Shown piece after piece: positions 52,643 to 62,225 of a DNA stretch of 64,000 nt. The translations under genes and the position numbers were made by a program. The stretch is from Gammaproteobacteria bacterium. GTDB lineage: Bacteria > Pseudomonadota > Gammaproteobacteria > Thiohalobacterales > Thiohalobacteraceae. The first letter of the stretch is position 1. Every line of letters starts with the position of its first letter. Location of the stretch: the NCBI GenBank assembly GCA_018819175.1, contig JAHJQQ010000042.1, positions 1-64,000 of the forward strand, given 5' to 3'. The notes under the pieces were generated by a model. The model was given only the letters and a program-made list of their open reading frames with translations. It was not told the origin of the DNA and ran no database searches.

Positions 52643-53560
52643 TCAATCGTCGACGTACTTGTATTTATCGTCATCGGGTTGCGCTGATGGTTCCAGCGGC
52701 CCGAGTTTTTCGACGATCTCATCCATGCGCGCCTCGCGTTCCGATTTCTTAGCCGCGCGGCGTTCATAGGCATCCGCGCGCACCTTGATGAATTCATCAC
52801 CGAACATCACCTGCGCCAGGAAACGCTGGCCGAACAACATCAATTCGACATCATCGGTGTACAGCTTATCTTTTGTAGCCTGATCGATTTCATACACATC
52901 CTCGAACGATGGGCTCTTCACAAACTCCCGGAATTGATCAACGTCGTAACAGGCCATGAAGAACAATTGCAGACTGCGCTTCGACGGTCTGCCGACCGTT
53001 GGGCCTGATGATTGTTTTTTCAGGATCAGCTGGCGCCAGCCGCGACCGTAGTCGTCGTACTCTTCCACGCCTTGTTCCTTGCGGTACTCATCGACCGTCA
53101 GCGTGCGATCTTCCTGATGGCCATGACAATGCGATTCCTGCACCAGCGCATACGCGGTACGGTCCGTGAATTCATCCTGGCGACGCAGCGACAACAACGC
53201 AACCGGATAGTAACGGCAAGATGTCGGGCGATCTTCGTAAACGCTGCAGCCTTCATCCGTCATGAACTGACACGCAGTACCATCTTCAACCGGCTTCAGC
53301 TTGATGCCGGCAATACCGTCTCTTTCTATCTCATAAGGGAAGGTATATTTGACCAGGAATTCACCCGAGGTCATGCCGAGACGCTTCTTCAAGCGCACGA
53401 CATCATAGGGCGTCAGCGAGATATCGATGTTCTTGCAGCAGGCGTTGAAACAATCGATATCCTTATGACAACGAAACTGGATTTGCGCGCTGCCTTCAAT
53501 GGTCTTTGGCAGAACCGGGCTCTGCGCAAACGGCAAATCATTTATAAGACGCTCACTCAC
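52643..53560 (-). CDS. YkgJ-family cysteine cluster protein
   Basis: A 305-residue protein whose N-terminal half has a Cys-rich metal site: FRCHKDIDCFNACCKNIDISL, CQFMTDEGCSVYEDRPTSCRYYPV and SHCHGHQ. This is the YkgJ/zinc- or iron-chelating cluster pattern. GTG 53560 is preferred, with GGGAGAAG upstream; six more codons are open. The C-terminal part is helical and charged, unlike short YkgJ proteins. It stands directly upstream of the AAA gene and likely shares its transcript, suggesting an accessory role in metalloprotein maturation. Confidence 0.75.
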   Translation of the reverse strand: MSERLINDLPFAQSPVLPKTIEGSAQIQFRCHKDIDCFNACCKNIDISLTPYDVVRLKKRLGMTSGEFLVKYTFPYEIERDGIAGIKLKPVEDGTACQFMTDEGCSVYEDRPTSCRYYPVALLSLRRQDEFTDRTAYALVQESHCHGHQEDRTLTVDEYRKEQGVEEYDDYGRGWRQLILKKQSSGPTVGRPSKRSLQLFFMACYDVDQFREFVKSPSFEDVYEIDQATKDKLYTDDVELMLFGQRFLAQVMFGDEFIKVRADAYERRAAKKSEREARMDEIVEKLGPLEPSAQPDDDKYKYVDD

Positions 53561-53620
53561 GGCACTTCTCCCGAACACACGCCAAACTATGGCGACTGTT
53601 CTTTATCTGAATAAATCTAA

Positions 53621-53743
53621 GGAACTCCTGATTGGTAAGTCAGCTGTCATTCCGGCGCATGCCGGAATCCAGTGTTATATTAAACGCATGGATTCCGGCA
53701 TGCGCCGGAATGACGAACTAATCAGAAATCACCTACTTCTATA
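53621..53743. repeat. MITE-like element, CTAA side
   Basis: GGAACTCCTGATTGG at the left (after CTAA) and AATCAGAAATCACC at the right enclose a long GTCATTCCGGCGCATGCCGG palindrome. Right flank CTAC only partly matches the CTAA duplication. It lies between aprA and the YkgJ gene. Confidence 0.65.
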
Positions 53744-53883
53744 ACGACAGATGCTACTCAACTGAACGCCGGACGTCTAAATCCTGCTTGTCGGATAGGG
53801 ACACTCCCCGATGAGGGGTTGCAAGGGGAGAGAACTCTCTCCCCTTGCAGTCAGCCTGCGCAGGACTTGTCCGAGCAAGGCGG

Positions 53884-53922
53884 AAAAAAAGAAAACCGGA
53901 CGCCTTGCGACGCCCGGTTTTC
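53884..53922 (-). terminator. Rho-independent terminator of aprA
   Basis: On the minus strand a 12-bp stem GAAAACCGGGCG/CGTCCGGTTTTC is followed by seven T. It starts 22 bases after the aprA stop and closes the sat-aprB-aprA transcript. Confidence 0.85.
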
Positions 53923-53943
53923 CAGTCCTACAGACAACCGACC

Positions 53944-55965
53944 TTAGTGGGCGGCAGGCTTGAACAGCTTGGACTTATCAACGATATCCACGTGCTTACG
54001 CTTGAAGCAGGTCCACTTCTGGGTGGACTTGTCATACACGGAGTTCACGAAGCAATGCCAGTTCTCCTCATCGACAAAGTTCTTGTCCATGCGGTAGTAG
54101 AAGCCCGGGTAACGGGACTCCTGACGGAACAGGATGTGCTGCAAGTGAGCTTCGGCGGTCAGGATGCGATGATAGTTTTCCCAGGCGCGCAGCAGTTCGT
54201 GCAGGTCTTTCGCACGCATCTTCAGGGCGTCTTCTTTCAGCATGTCCAACTTTTCCTGCGCCACGTTCAGCATGTTCTCGTTCGTGGTGTAGTAGGTCGC
54301 GACACCTGCAACGTACTCATCCATGATCTTCTGCAGACGGAACTGCAGCATCTTCGGCGTGATGTAGTTGGGGTTGACGTCGATCGCAGTGGTGTAATCC
54401 TTGAATTCAAGGAAGTTACGCACCGGCTTGTAGATATCTTCAACCAGCTGAGCCGGATCGGTATCCAGTTCGACCTTCAGGTCCTTGTTGTCGATGCAGT
54501 ACTGCACCATGGACTTGGCGCACATACGGCCTTCGGCATGCGAACCGGAGGAGAACTTGTGACCGGAAGCGCCCACGCCGTCACCGGCGGTGAACAGACC
54601 CTTGACGGTGGTCATGGAACGATAGCCCCAGCTCCAGCCGCTCGGCAGGTGGCTCGGGATCTTCGCAGCGTCGGCATGCTCTTCAGCAGTCGGCGCGCCC
54701 ACGTCGGTCGGACCCGACACCCAGATGCCGCAGCAACCGGAATGTGAACCCAGCAGGTAGGGTTCGGTCGGCATCAGCTCGGAGTTCTTCTTCTCCGGCT
54801 CAACGTTCTCACCGACCCAGATACCGCACTGGCCGACACACATATCGAGGAAGTCTTCCCAGGCCTCGGCTTCAAGATGCTTCACTTCGCGCGGCGACAA
54901 GGTCTCGCGGAGTTTGCCCAGAGCGGTAACGGTATCCATGTAGATAGGACCGCGACCTTCCTTCATCTCTTTCAGCATGAGGTGGTTACGCAGGCAGGAA
55001 GCCGGAACGGCAGCCTGACCGTAGGGAGGATAGTCGTTCAGCAGTTCTTTGTTCTTGACCATGTACACTTCGCCATAGGCGTTAGTGGCCTGGGCCTTGA
55101 AGAGCAGGAACCACGCGCCAACCGGACCGTAACCGTCTTTGAAACGGGCAGGCACGAAGCGGTTTTCCATCATGGTCAGCTCGGCGCCGGCTTCAGCAGC
55201 CATGGCGTAGGTGGAACCGGAGTTCCATACCGGGTACCACGCACGACCGGTACCTTCACCCACGGAACGCGGACGGAAAATGTTCACGCAACCGCCGGCG
55301 GCCAGCAGGATGGCCTTGGCCTTGTACACAACCACTTTCTGATCGCGGGTCGAGAAACCAACAGCACCGGCGATGCGGTTCTTGTCGTTCTTGTCGTTGA
55401 CCAGCTTGACGATGAAGATACGCTCCTGGATGCGATCCATACCCAGGGCCTTCTTGGCGGCTTCAGCGACGATCCACTTGTAGGATTCGCCGTTGATCAT
55501 GATCTGCCACTTACCGGAACGGACCGGCTTGCCGCCGTCCTTCAGTGAAGGCAGGCCCTTGGAGCCGTCATGACGCTCGCCGTTCTCGTCGGTCTTCCAG
55601 ATCGGAAGGCCCCACTCTTCGAACAGATGCACGGAATCGTCAACGCAACGGCCTAAGTCATAGGCCAAGTCGTCGCGGGTCAGACCCATCAGATCGTTGG
55701 AGACCATGCGGGCATAGTCCGCCGGGTCCTGCTCGGTACCGATGTAGGTGTTGATCGCGGACAGACCCTGGGCAACAGCACCCGAACGATCCATGGCAGC
55801 CTTGTCAACCAGCTTGATCTTCAGATCAACGCCGGCTTCTTTCTTGGCAGCTTCGGCCCATTGCACGATTTCAAATGCGGCACCGCAGCAGGCCATGCCG
55901 CCACCGATCAAGAGGATGTCTACTTCCTCTTGGATTACTTCTGGATTACCAAATTCACCAGCCAT
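53944..55965 (-). CDS. aprA: adenylylsulfate reductase alpha subunit
   Basis: A 673-residue flavoprotein, slightly long for AprA. It has the FAD-binding DILLIGGGMACCGAAFE and the typical AprA substrate-site region seen in MENRFVPARFKDGYGPVGAW and the C-terminal blocks LELFREQESRYPG-like (LFRQESRYPGFYYRMDKNF). In sulfur oxidisers AprBA works in the reverse direction, making APS from sulfite and AMP. It lies 57 bases after aprB and ends in a strong terminator. Confidence 0.96.
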   Translation of the reverse strand: MAGEFGNPEVIQEEVDILLIGGGMACCGAAFEIVQWAEAAKKEAGVDLKIKLVDKAAMDRSGAVAQGLSAINTYIGTEQDPADYARMVSNDLMGLTRDDLAYDLGRCVDDSVHLFEEWGLPIWKTDENGERHDGSKGLPSLKDGGKPVRSGKWQIMINGESYKWIVAEAAKKALGMDRIQERIFIVKLVNDKNDKNRIAGAVGFSTRDQKVVVYKAKAILLAAGGCVNIFRPRSVGEGTGRAWYPVWNSGSTYAMAAEAGAELTMMENRFVPARFKDGYGPVGAWFLLFKAQATNAYGEVYMVKNKELLNDYPPYGQAAVPASCLRNHLMLKEMKEGRGPIYMDTVTALGKLRETLSPREVKHLEAEAWEDFLDMCVGQCGIWVGENVEPEKKNSELMPTEPYLLGSHSGCCGIWVSGPTDVGAPTAEEHADAAKIPSHLPSGWSWGYRSMTTVKGLFTAGDGVGASGHKFSSGSHAEGRMCAKSMVQYCIDNKDLKVELDTDPAQLVEDIYKPVRNFLEFKDYTTAIDVNPNYITPKMLQFRLQKIMDEYVAGVATYYTTNENMLNVAQEKLDMLKEDALKMRAKDLHELLRAWENYHRILTAEAHLQHILFRQESRYPGFYYRMDKNFVDEENWHCFVNSVYDKSTQKWTCFKRKHVDIVDKSKLFKPAAH

Positions 55966-56022
55966 GATGATTACCTCTAAATTCTAAATTGATTCTGTAG
56001 TCGCGAATGCTCTCACCAGCCC

Positions 56023-56508
56023 TTAGAGGCGGATCAGCTCAGCGCGATTGCCCGGACGGAAGCCAGCCGTGACACCGCCATTCTCGGTACCGGTGAAGAA
56101 ACCGATGTTATTGATGGTGGCCATCGTCGCAGTCGGCTTGCCGGCGTAGGGCTCAATAGAGCCTTCCGGTGTGGTACGAATCGGGAACTTGAAGCGCTTC
56201 AGGGTGCCGTTGCGGAACTTGATGGTCCACATGATGGAGTCGGAACCACGCAGCGGCTGCACGGAACCGCCCAGCGGCACGATGTCGGCGTAATGGCGGC
56301 ATTCGATAGCCTGCTGCGGGCAGATCTTCACGCAGGAATAGCATTCCCAGCACTGCTCGGGCTCTTGATTGAACGCCTTCATCGCATGACCGGTTTCGGA
56401 ACCGTCTTTGTCGAGCTTCATCAAGTCGTGGGGGCAGATGTACATGCACGCGGTCTTGTCCTGACCCTTGCAGCCATCGCACTTGTCGGTACGAACGTAT
56501 GTCGGCAT
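56023..56508 (-). CDS. aprB: adenylylsulfate reductase beta subunit
   Basis: A 161-residue protein with two [4Fe-4S] clusters: CDGCKGQDKTACMYICPHD and CWECYSCVKICPQQAIEC. The C-terminal half wraps around AprA in known structures. It passes electrons from AprA to a membrane partner (AprM or Qmo); neither is in the window. Starts 175 bases after sat. Confidence 0.96.
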   Translation of the reverse strand: MPTYVRTDKCDGCKGQDKTACMYICPHDLMKLDKDGSETGHAMKAFNQEPEQCWECYSCVKICPQQAIECRHYADIVPLGGSVQPLRGSDSIMWTIKFRNGTLKRFKFPIRTTPEGSIEPYAGKPTATMATINNIGFFTGTENGGVTAGFRPGNRAELIRL

Positions 56509-56683
56509 TAGGAGATCTCCTGTTTCTTTTCTTTGCTAGCAATCCGCGAATGTCGCGGCCCTGTTATTCGAACTTCCACCTGACCTTGGCCGGGGCGTAT
56601 CGCGAGTCCGCTTCCGGCAGGTTTAAGTCCTTTACTCGCCGGATCAAGCGTCATATGCGACGCATGATACCGGCGAAATTTCT

Positions 56684-57901
56684 TTATGCGGCCGAGTGGC
56701 CCTTCAACTCGACTTTCACGTTCTGCTCGGCACTCAGGCCGGCATAGTATTTCTGTAGCACCTTGGCCACTTCCGGACGGCTGAATTCAACCGGCAGATC
56801 CTGGCCTTCTGAAAGCATGGAACGCACTTTGGTGCCCGACAACAGAATGCGATCTTCCTTGGTGTGCGCGCAGGTACGCTGCGAGGCCATGCCACCGCAC
56901 TTGTTGCACCAGAAGGTCCAATCGATGTTCATGTTCACGGTTTCGAGCGAGCCGGGCGGAATTTCATCGAAGATCTTCTGCGCATCGAACGGACCGTAGT
57001 AGTCGCCCACGCCGGCGTGATCGCGACCGACAATCAGGTGCGAACAACCATAGTTCTGACGGAACAACGCATGCAGGAGCGCTTCACGCGGACCGGCGTA
57101 ACGCATATCCAGTGGATAACCGGCCTGGATCACGGTGTTCGGCGCGAAGTAATTCTTGATCAGGACACCGATGGCTTCCGAACGCACTTCCGCCGGGATA
57201 TCGCCGGGCTTCAGCGCGCCGAGCAGCGAATGGATCAACACGCCATCCATTGTTTCGATAGCGATCTTGGCCAGGTATTCGTGCGAGCGATGCATCGGGT
57301 TACGGGTCTGGAAAGCAGCAACACGCGACCAACCCATTTTCTCGAAGGCGGCACGGGTCTCGGCGGGGGTCATGAACTGATCGCCGTACTCTTCTTTGAA
57401 ACCACCCTGTGAGATAACTTTGATCGGGCCGGCGAGATTCACTTCGCCCTGCTCCATGACCATTTTCACGCCCGGGTGCTCTAAGTCGGCGGTCTTGTAG
57501 ACCATCATGCACTCATGGGCCTTGTCGATACTGTACTTCTCGGTCACCTTCATGGTGGCGAGAATCTCGTTGCTGGTCTTATCGAACAGCGAGATCTCAT
57601 CGCCTTCCTTGATGTCTTTGGCTGTGGCCGCATCGGTAGAAAAGGTGATCGGGATCGGCCAGAACAGGCCATTGGCCATCTTCATGCCGTCGCAGACGCC
57701 CTGCCAGTCGGCATGCGTCATGAAACCTGTGAGGGGCGTGAAACCACCAATGCCCATCATGATGATGTCGCCGGCTTCGCGCGATGAAACATTAACTTTC
57801 TTCAGACCTGCAGCGCGCGTCTTCTCGGCGCTCAGTGCCTGGCCTTCCAACAGCAGGGGTTTGAGTTCCCCCCCACCATGCGGTTTAACTAGCTTCGACA
57901 T
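56684..57901 (-). CDS. sat: ATP sulfurylase (sulfate adenylyltransferase)
   Basis: A 405-residue homooligomeric ATP sulfurylase. Substrate motifs QTRNPMHRSHEYL and GRDHAGVGDYYG are intact, and a zinc-type site CNKCGGMASQRTCAHTKED is present as in prokaryotic Sat. ATG 57901 has GGAG upstream and gives the family N-terminus (MSKLVKPHGG); a longer open frame is rejected. In this organism it probably runs APS + PPi to ATP + sulfate, conserving energy. It is divergent from soeA. Confidence 0.96.
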   Translation of the reverse strand: MSKLVKPHGGGELKPLLLEGQALSAEKTRAAGLKKVNVSSREAGDIIMMGIGGFTPLTGFMTHADWQGVCDGMKMANGLFWPIPITFSTDAATAKDIKEGDEISLFDKTSNEILATMKVTEKYSIDKAHECMMVYKTADLEHPGVKMVMEQGEVNLAGPIKVISQGGFKEEYGDQFMTPAETRAAFEKMGWSRVAAFQTRNPMHRSHEYLAKIAIETMDGVLIHSLLGALKPGDIPAEVRSEAIGVLIKNYFAPNTVIQAGYPLDMRYAGPREALLHALFRQNYGCSHLIVGRDHAGVGDYYGPFDAQKIFDEIPPGSLETVNMNIDWTFWCNKCGGMASQRTCAHTKEDRILLSGTKVRSMLSEGQDLPVEFSRPEVAKVLQKYYAGLSAEQNVKVELKGHSAA

Positions 57902-58233
57902 GGGGCTCCTCACTTCATCATTGGCGTGGTTGTTCTGTATATGAAGGTATGCACCGGGGGCGCACCAGCCAGCCACCCACGCGGACCTGCCCATTGGCAG
58001 GGGCTGTTACCTTAAGGGGTCGGTTTGGGAAAGCCAAACAGTTTTATCTTTAGGCATCATAAAAAGCCCTTATTCGAGCCAACAACCGTCCCGATATTCA
58101 CAACGCGCTGTAAATTATACTAATATTATATCATGGTTTATTAGAATATTATAATATCTTATGCCATTTACAGAATTCTTAATTGGTGAAAGACCGACTA
58201 ATTTAATAAAGTACACCGCCTGGAAACCTGCCA
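57902..58233. promoter_or_regulatory. AT-rich divergent promoter region, sat/soeA
   Basis: A 332-base gap holding both promoters. It is strongly AT-rich near 58110-58210 with a perfect 12-bp palindrome ATATTATAATAT at 58146-58157 and a direct copy of AATATTATA at about 58121. No gene is seen. A shared control site for the two sulfite routes is possible. Confidence 0.5.
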
Positions 58234-61164
58234 ATGGATCATTTCCCTATGCAAGACCCCAAACCGCTTCACAATCCGCTGAACAAAATCGCGGATCAAA
58301 GCAGCCGCATCGAAACCAAAAACACCACCTGTTATATGTGCGCCTGCCGCTGCGGTATCCGCGTTACGTTGCGTGATGGTGAGGTCCGCTACATCCAAGG
58401 CAATCCCGACCACCCGCTCAACAAGGGCGTGATCTGCGCCAAAGGCGCCTCGGGCATTATGAAGCAATACTCGCCGGCCCGACTGACCAAGCCGCTCAAA
58501 CGCAAGGCCGGTGCCGACCGCGGCGACAATGAATTCGAAGAAATCAGCTGGGATGAAGCCTTCCAGATGATGGAAGAACGCCTGGCCCCGATCCGCGCCA
58601 CCGACCCGAAAAAATTCGCGCTGTTCACCGGCCGCGATCAGATGCAGGCCCTGACCGGCCTGTTTGCCAAGCAGTTCGGCACACCGAACTATGCCGCCCA
58701 CGGCGGTTTCTGCTCCGTGAATATGGCGGCCGGCATGATCTACACCATCGGCGGTTCGTTCTGGGAATTCGGCGGCCCCGATCTGGAGCGTTCCAAATTG
58801 TTCGTGATGATCGGCACGGCCGAGGATCACCACTCCAACCCGATGAAGATCGAGCTGTCCAAGTTCAAACGCAACGGCGGCAAGTTCATTTCCATCAACC
58901 CGGTGCGCACCGGTTACTCGGCCATCGCCGACGAATGGATTCCGATCAAGCCGGGTACCGACGGCGCGCTGATGCTGGCGCTGACCAATGAAATCATCAA
59001 ACAGGGTCTGTATGACCGCGAATTCCTGATCCAGTACACCAATTCCGCGCAGTTGGTGAATCTCGATGAGAAGAGCACCGAGTACGGCATGTTCGTACGC
59101 TTCGAAGTCCCGCCGGAAGAAGGCTGCTTCGATCCGCAGAACAAGCTGTGGTGGGATCGCGAACTGAATCGTCCCATCTCCACGCATACCGAAGGCGCCG
59201 ATCCGTACCTGCTCGGCGAATTCCGTCTCGACGATGGCACCCCGGTAAAACCCGCCTTCCAGATGCTGGTTGACCGCGTTAAAGATTACACGCCGGAATG
59301 GGCCTCCAAGATCACCGGCATTCCGGTCGAGACCATCAAGCGCCTGGCGCATGAAATGGGCATTGTCGCGCGTGACGAGAAGATCGAGCTGCCGATCCCC
59401 TGGACCGACACCTGGGGCAAGGAACATCAGACGGTCACCGGCAATCCGGTATCCTTCCATGCCATGCGCGGACTCGCGGCACACTCCAACGGTTTCCACA
59501 CCATCCGTGCGTTGTCGATTCTGATGTCCATCCTCGGCACCATTGATCGCCCCGGCGGTTTCCGTCACAAGGCACCGTTCCCACGACCGATTCCGCCCTG
59601 CGCGAAAACCCCGACCGGCTGGGACGGCATCAAACCCAACACCCCGCTCGGCGGTATGCCACTGGGTTGGCCGGCCGATCCGGATGATCTGTTCGTCGAC
59701 GAGAACGGCGGGCCGATTCGTATCGACAAGGCCTTCTCCTGGGAATTCCCGCTATCCGTGCACGGCATGATGCATAACGCCATCACCAATGCCTGGCGTC
59801 AGGACCCGTACCCGATCGACACCTTGCTGATCTTCATGGCCAATATGGCCTGGAACTCGTCCATGAACACGGACGAAGTGCGTAAGATGCTCAACGACAA
59901 GAAAGAGGACGGCGAATACAAGATTCCGTTCCTGATTGTCGCCGACGCCTTCCAATCGGAAATGGTTGCTTACGCCGATCTGGTGTTACCGGATACCACT
60001 TACCTGGAACGTCACGACGTGATGTCCATGCTCGACCGTCCGATTTCCGAATACGATGGCCCGGTCGACTCCGTGCGTATCCCGGTGGTACCGCCGACCG
60101 GTGAGTGCAAGCCGTTCCAGGAAGTCATTATCGAACTCGGTTCGCGCCTGAAACTGCCGGCCTTCACCAAACCCGACGGCGAACGCAAGTTCCGTGACTA
60201 TCCGGACTTCGTGGTCAATTACGAAACCGAGCCGGGTTCCGGCATCGGCTTCCTGGCCGGCTGGCGCGGCAAGGGCGGCGAGAAATTCCTCAAGGGCGAA
60301 CCGAACCCGAAACAGTGGGAGATGTACGAGAAGAACAACTGCGTCTTCCAATATCATCTGCCCAAGTCGTATCAATATATGCGCAACTGGAACCAGGGTT
60401 ATCTGGAATGGGCACAGCGTCATCGCCTGACCCGTTATGCGGAACCGATCCTGTGTCACATCTATTCCGAGGTGTTGCAGAAATTCCGTCTGGCCGCGCA
60501 GGGCAAGAGCCAGGGCAAGCAGCCGCCGGATCATTTGCGTAAGCGTATCGAAACCTATTTCGATCCACTGCCGTTCTATTACGAGCCGCTGGAATCGCAG
60601 CTGACCGATCTGCAGAAATATCCGCTGAACGCCATCACCCAGCGACCGATGGCGATGTATCACTCCTGGGATTCGCAGAATGCCTGGTTGCGGCAGATTC
60701 ATACCTTTAATTACATGCATGTGAACCCGGTCACCGCGCGTAAAGAAGGCATCGAAGACGGCGGCTGGATGTGGGCGGAATCGCAATGGGGCAAGATTCG
60801 CTGCCTGTGTCGTTATTCGGAAGCGGTCGAACCCGGCACGATCTGGACCTGGAATGCCATCGGCAAGGCCAGTGGCGCCTGGGGTCTGGACGGCAATGCC
60901 AACGAGTCCAAGCAAGGTTTCCTGCTCAATCACGTCATCAGTGAAGAACTGCCTGCGCATGATGCCGGCACGAACGTTTCCAACTCCGATCCGGTCACGG
61001 GTCAGGCGGGCTGGTACGACGTGCGCGTGCGCATTTACAAGGCCGAAGCCGGTGAGGAAAAAGTTTCCTTCCCGCAGTTCGACACGGTCAATGCAGTACC
61101 TGGCCAGAGCAAACCCAAGAAATCCTGGCTGGCCTATTTCGCCGGCGGCAAGAAGCGCGCCTGA
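58234..61164 (+). CDS. soeA: sulfite dehydrogenase molybdoprotein SoeA
   Basis: A 976-residue DMSO-reductase-family molybdoenzyme. The N-terminal [4Fe-4S] ligands are Cys33, Cys36, Cys40 and Cys68 (C-x2-C-x3-C-x27-C). No Tat signal is visible, so the enzyme faces the cytoplasm, as in SoeABC, which oxidises sulfite to sulfate there. The order with a four-cluster ferredoxin subunit and a DmsC-like anchor identifies SoeA; polysulfide or thiosulfate reductase is the alternative. Start ATG 58234 lacks a strong ribosome binding site; the ATG five codons later is possible. Confidence 0.9.
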   Translation: MDHFPMQDPKPLHNPLNKIADQSSRIETKNTTCYMCACRCGIRVTLRDGEVRYIQGNPDHPLNKGVICAKGASGIMKQYSPARLTKPLKRKAGADRGDNEFEEISWDEAFQMMEERLAPIRATDPKKFALFTGRDQMQALTGLFAKQFGTPNYAAHGGFCSVNMAAGMIYTIGGSFWEFGGPDLERSKLFVMIGTAEDHHSNPMKIELSKFKRNGGKFISINPVRTGYSAIADEWIPIKPGTDGALMLALTNEIIKQGLYDREFLIQYTNSAQLVNLDEKSTEYGMFVRFEVPPEEGCFDPQNKLWWDRELNRPISTHTEGADPYLLGEFRLDDGTPVKPAFQMLVDRVKDYTPEWASKITGIPVETIKRLAHEMGIVARDEKIELPIPWTDTWGKEHQTVTGNPVSFHAMRGLAAHSNGFHTIRALSILMSILGTIDRPGGFRHKAPFPRPIPPCAKTPTGWDGIKPNTPLGGMPLGWPADPDDLFVDENGGPIRIDKAFSWEFPLSVHGMMHNAITNAWRQDPYPIDTLLIFMANMAWNSSMNTDEVRKMLNDKKEDGEYKIPFLIVADAFQSEMVAYADLVLPDTTYLERHDVMSMLDRPISEYDGPVDSVRIPVVPPTGECKPFQEVIIELGSRLKLPAFTKPDGERKFRDYPDFVVNYETEPGSGIGFLAGWRGKGGEKFLKGEPNPKQWEMYEKNNCVFQYHLPKSYQYMRNWNQGYLEWAQRHRLTRYAEPILCHIYSEVLQKFRLAAQGKSQGKQPPDHLRKRIETYFDPLPFYYEPLESQLTDLQKYPLNAITQRPMAMYHSWDSQNAWLRQIHTFNYMHVNPVTARKEGIEDGGWMWAESQWGKIRCLCRYSEAVEPGTIWTWNAIGKASGAWGLDGNANESKQGFLLNHVISEELPAHDAGTNVSNSDPVTGQAGWYDVRVRIYKAEAGEEKVSFPQFDTVNAVPGQSKPKKSWLAYFAGGKKRA

Positions 61165-61182
61165 TACGTAATATTTTTTTGA

Positions 61183-61348
61183 ACCGCCAAGACACGGAGG
61201 ACGCCAAGAAAAACTAGTTTGAACCGCCAAGGCGCCAAGAACGCCAAGGCATGAACATGTAAAAGATAAAATCTTTTTCACGAGTTCTTCTTGGCGTCCT
61301 TGGCGCCTTGGCGGTTCACAGAATTCTTGGCGCCCTTGGCGTCTTGGC
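61183..61348. repeat. inverted repeats in soeA-soeB gap
   Basis: Several copies of AACCGCCAAGGCGCCAAG and its complement CTTGGCGCCTTGGCGGTT occur between the two genes, able to fold into a long stem. Related to the AACCGCAAAGGCGC family elsewhere. The operon stays likely despite the 208-base gap. Confidence 0.75.
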
Positions 61349-61372
61349 GGTTCCAAGCACAAGGCTTACAAC

Positions 61373-62104
61373 ATGACTCAACTAGCACTAGTGATCGATC
61401 TGAACGTTTGCGTGGGCTGTCATGCCTGCGTGACCAGCTGCAAGGAATGGAACACCTCGGGTACAGCGGGCTCGATGTCGGACGACAATCCCTACGGTCA
61501 GGATCCGACCGGTACTTTCTTTAACCGCGTGCAGACCTTCGAGGTCGGCACCTACCCGAACACCGAGACGGTGCACTTCCCCAAGAGCTGCCTGCATTGC
61601 GAAGATCCGCCTTGCGTACCCGTGTGCCCGACCGGCGCCAGTTACAAGCGCGCGGAAGACGGCATCGTACTGGTCGACTACGACAAGTGCATCGGCTGCA
61701 AATACTGCTCCTGGGCCTGCCCGTACGGTGCGCGCGAGATCGACGAACATCTGAAGGTGATGAAGAAGTGCACGCTGTGCGTGGACCGCATCTATGACAC
61801 CGCGTTGCCGGAAACCGAACGCAAGCCGGCTTGCGTATTGGCCTGCCCGACCAGCGCCCGCCTGTTCGGCGACGTGCATGATCCGGAATCACAGGTCTCG
61901 GTCGCCATTCGCGAAAACGGTGGTTATCAGTTGTTACCGGAATGGGGCACCAACCCGGCCAACCATTATCTGCCACGCCGCAAGACGCGCATCACCATTC
62001 ACGAGGATGAACTGGAACGTGTCGACAATCCGTTGAAGAAGGAACGTCGTCAACCGCGTCCGGGCTTCGACGAACCGACACTGGACGATGTGACGAGCTG
62101 GTAA
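61373..62104 (+). CDS. soeB: SoeB iron-sulfur subunit
   Basis: A 243-residue ferredoxin-type subunit with four [4Fe-4S] sites: CVGCHACVTSCKEW, SCLHCEDPPCVPVCPTG, KCIGCKYCSWACPYG and KCTLCVDR...CVLACPT. It relays electrons from SoeA to the membrane subunit. A 13-bp-stem hairpin covers its stop codon. Confidence 0.93.
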   Translation: MTQLALVIDLNVCVGCHACVTSCKEWNTSGTAGSMSDDNPYGQDPTGTFFNRVQTFEVGTYPNTETVHFPKSCLHCEDPPCVPVCPTGASYKRAEDGIVLVDYDKCIGCKYCSWACPYGAREIDEHLKVMKKCTLCVDRIYDTALPETERKPACVLACPTSARLFGDVHDPESQVSVAIRENGGYQLLPEWGTNPANHYLPRRKTRITIHEDELERVDNPLKKERRQPRPGFDEPTLDDVTSW

Positions 62105-62125
62105 GACGCTTCGCGTCTTACCAGC
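62097..62125 (+). other. hairpin spanning the soeB stop codon
   Basis: GCTGGTAAGACGC, loop TTC, and the exact complement; the stop TAA (62102-62104) is inside the left arm. It could slow termination or protect the soeAB mRNA from decay. Confidence 0.5.
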
Positions 62126-62134
62126 AGGGCCGAG

Positions 62135-62212
62135 GTTCTAGGTGCTAGGAACGAGGAAACCTTCTTCCTTACCCCGACTAGAACCTCGGCCCTAGTACCT
62201 AGAACCTGAATT
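62135..62212. repeat. CTAGGTGCTAGG / CCTAGTACCTAG inverted blocks
   Basis: GAGGTTCTAGGTGCTAGG is mirrored by CCGACTAGAACCTCGG and CCTAGTACCTAGAACC in the soeB-soeC gap. The same blocks occur around 22217-22325. Confidence 0.65.
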
Positions 62213-62225
62213 AATAGGAACCACT

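Noticed and set aside
58198..59568. 456-codon ORF antisense to soeA
   Set aside because: Shadow of a clear molybdoenzyme with all cluster ligands on the plus strand.
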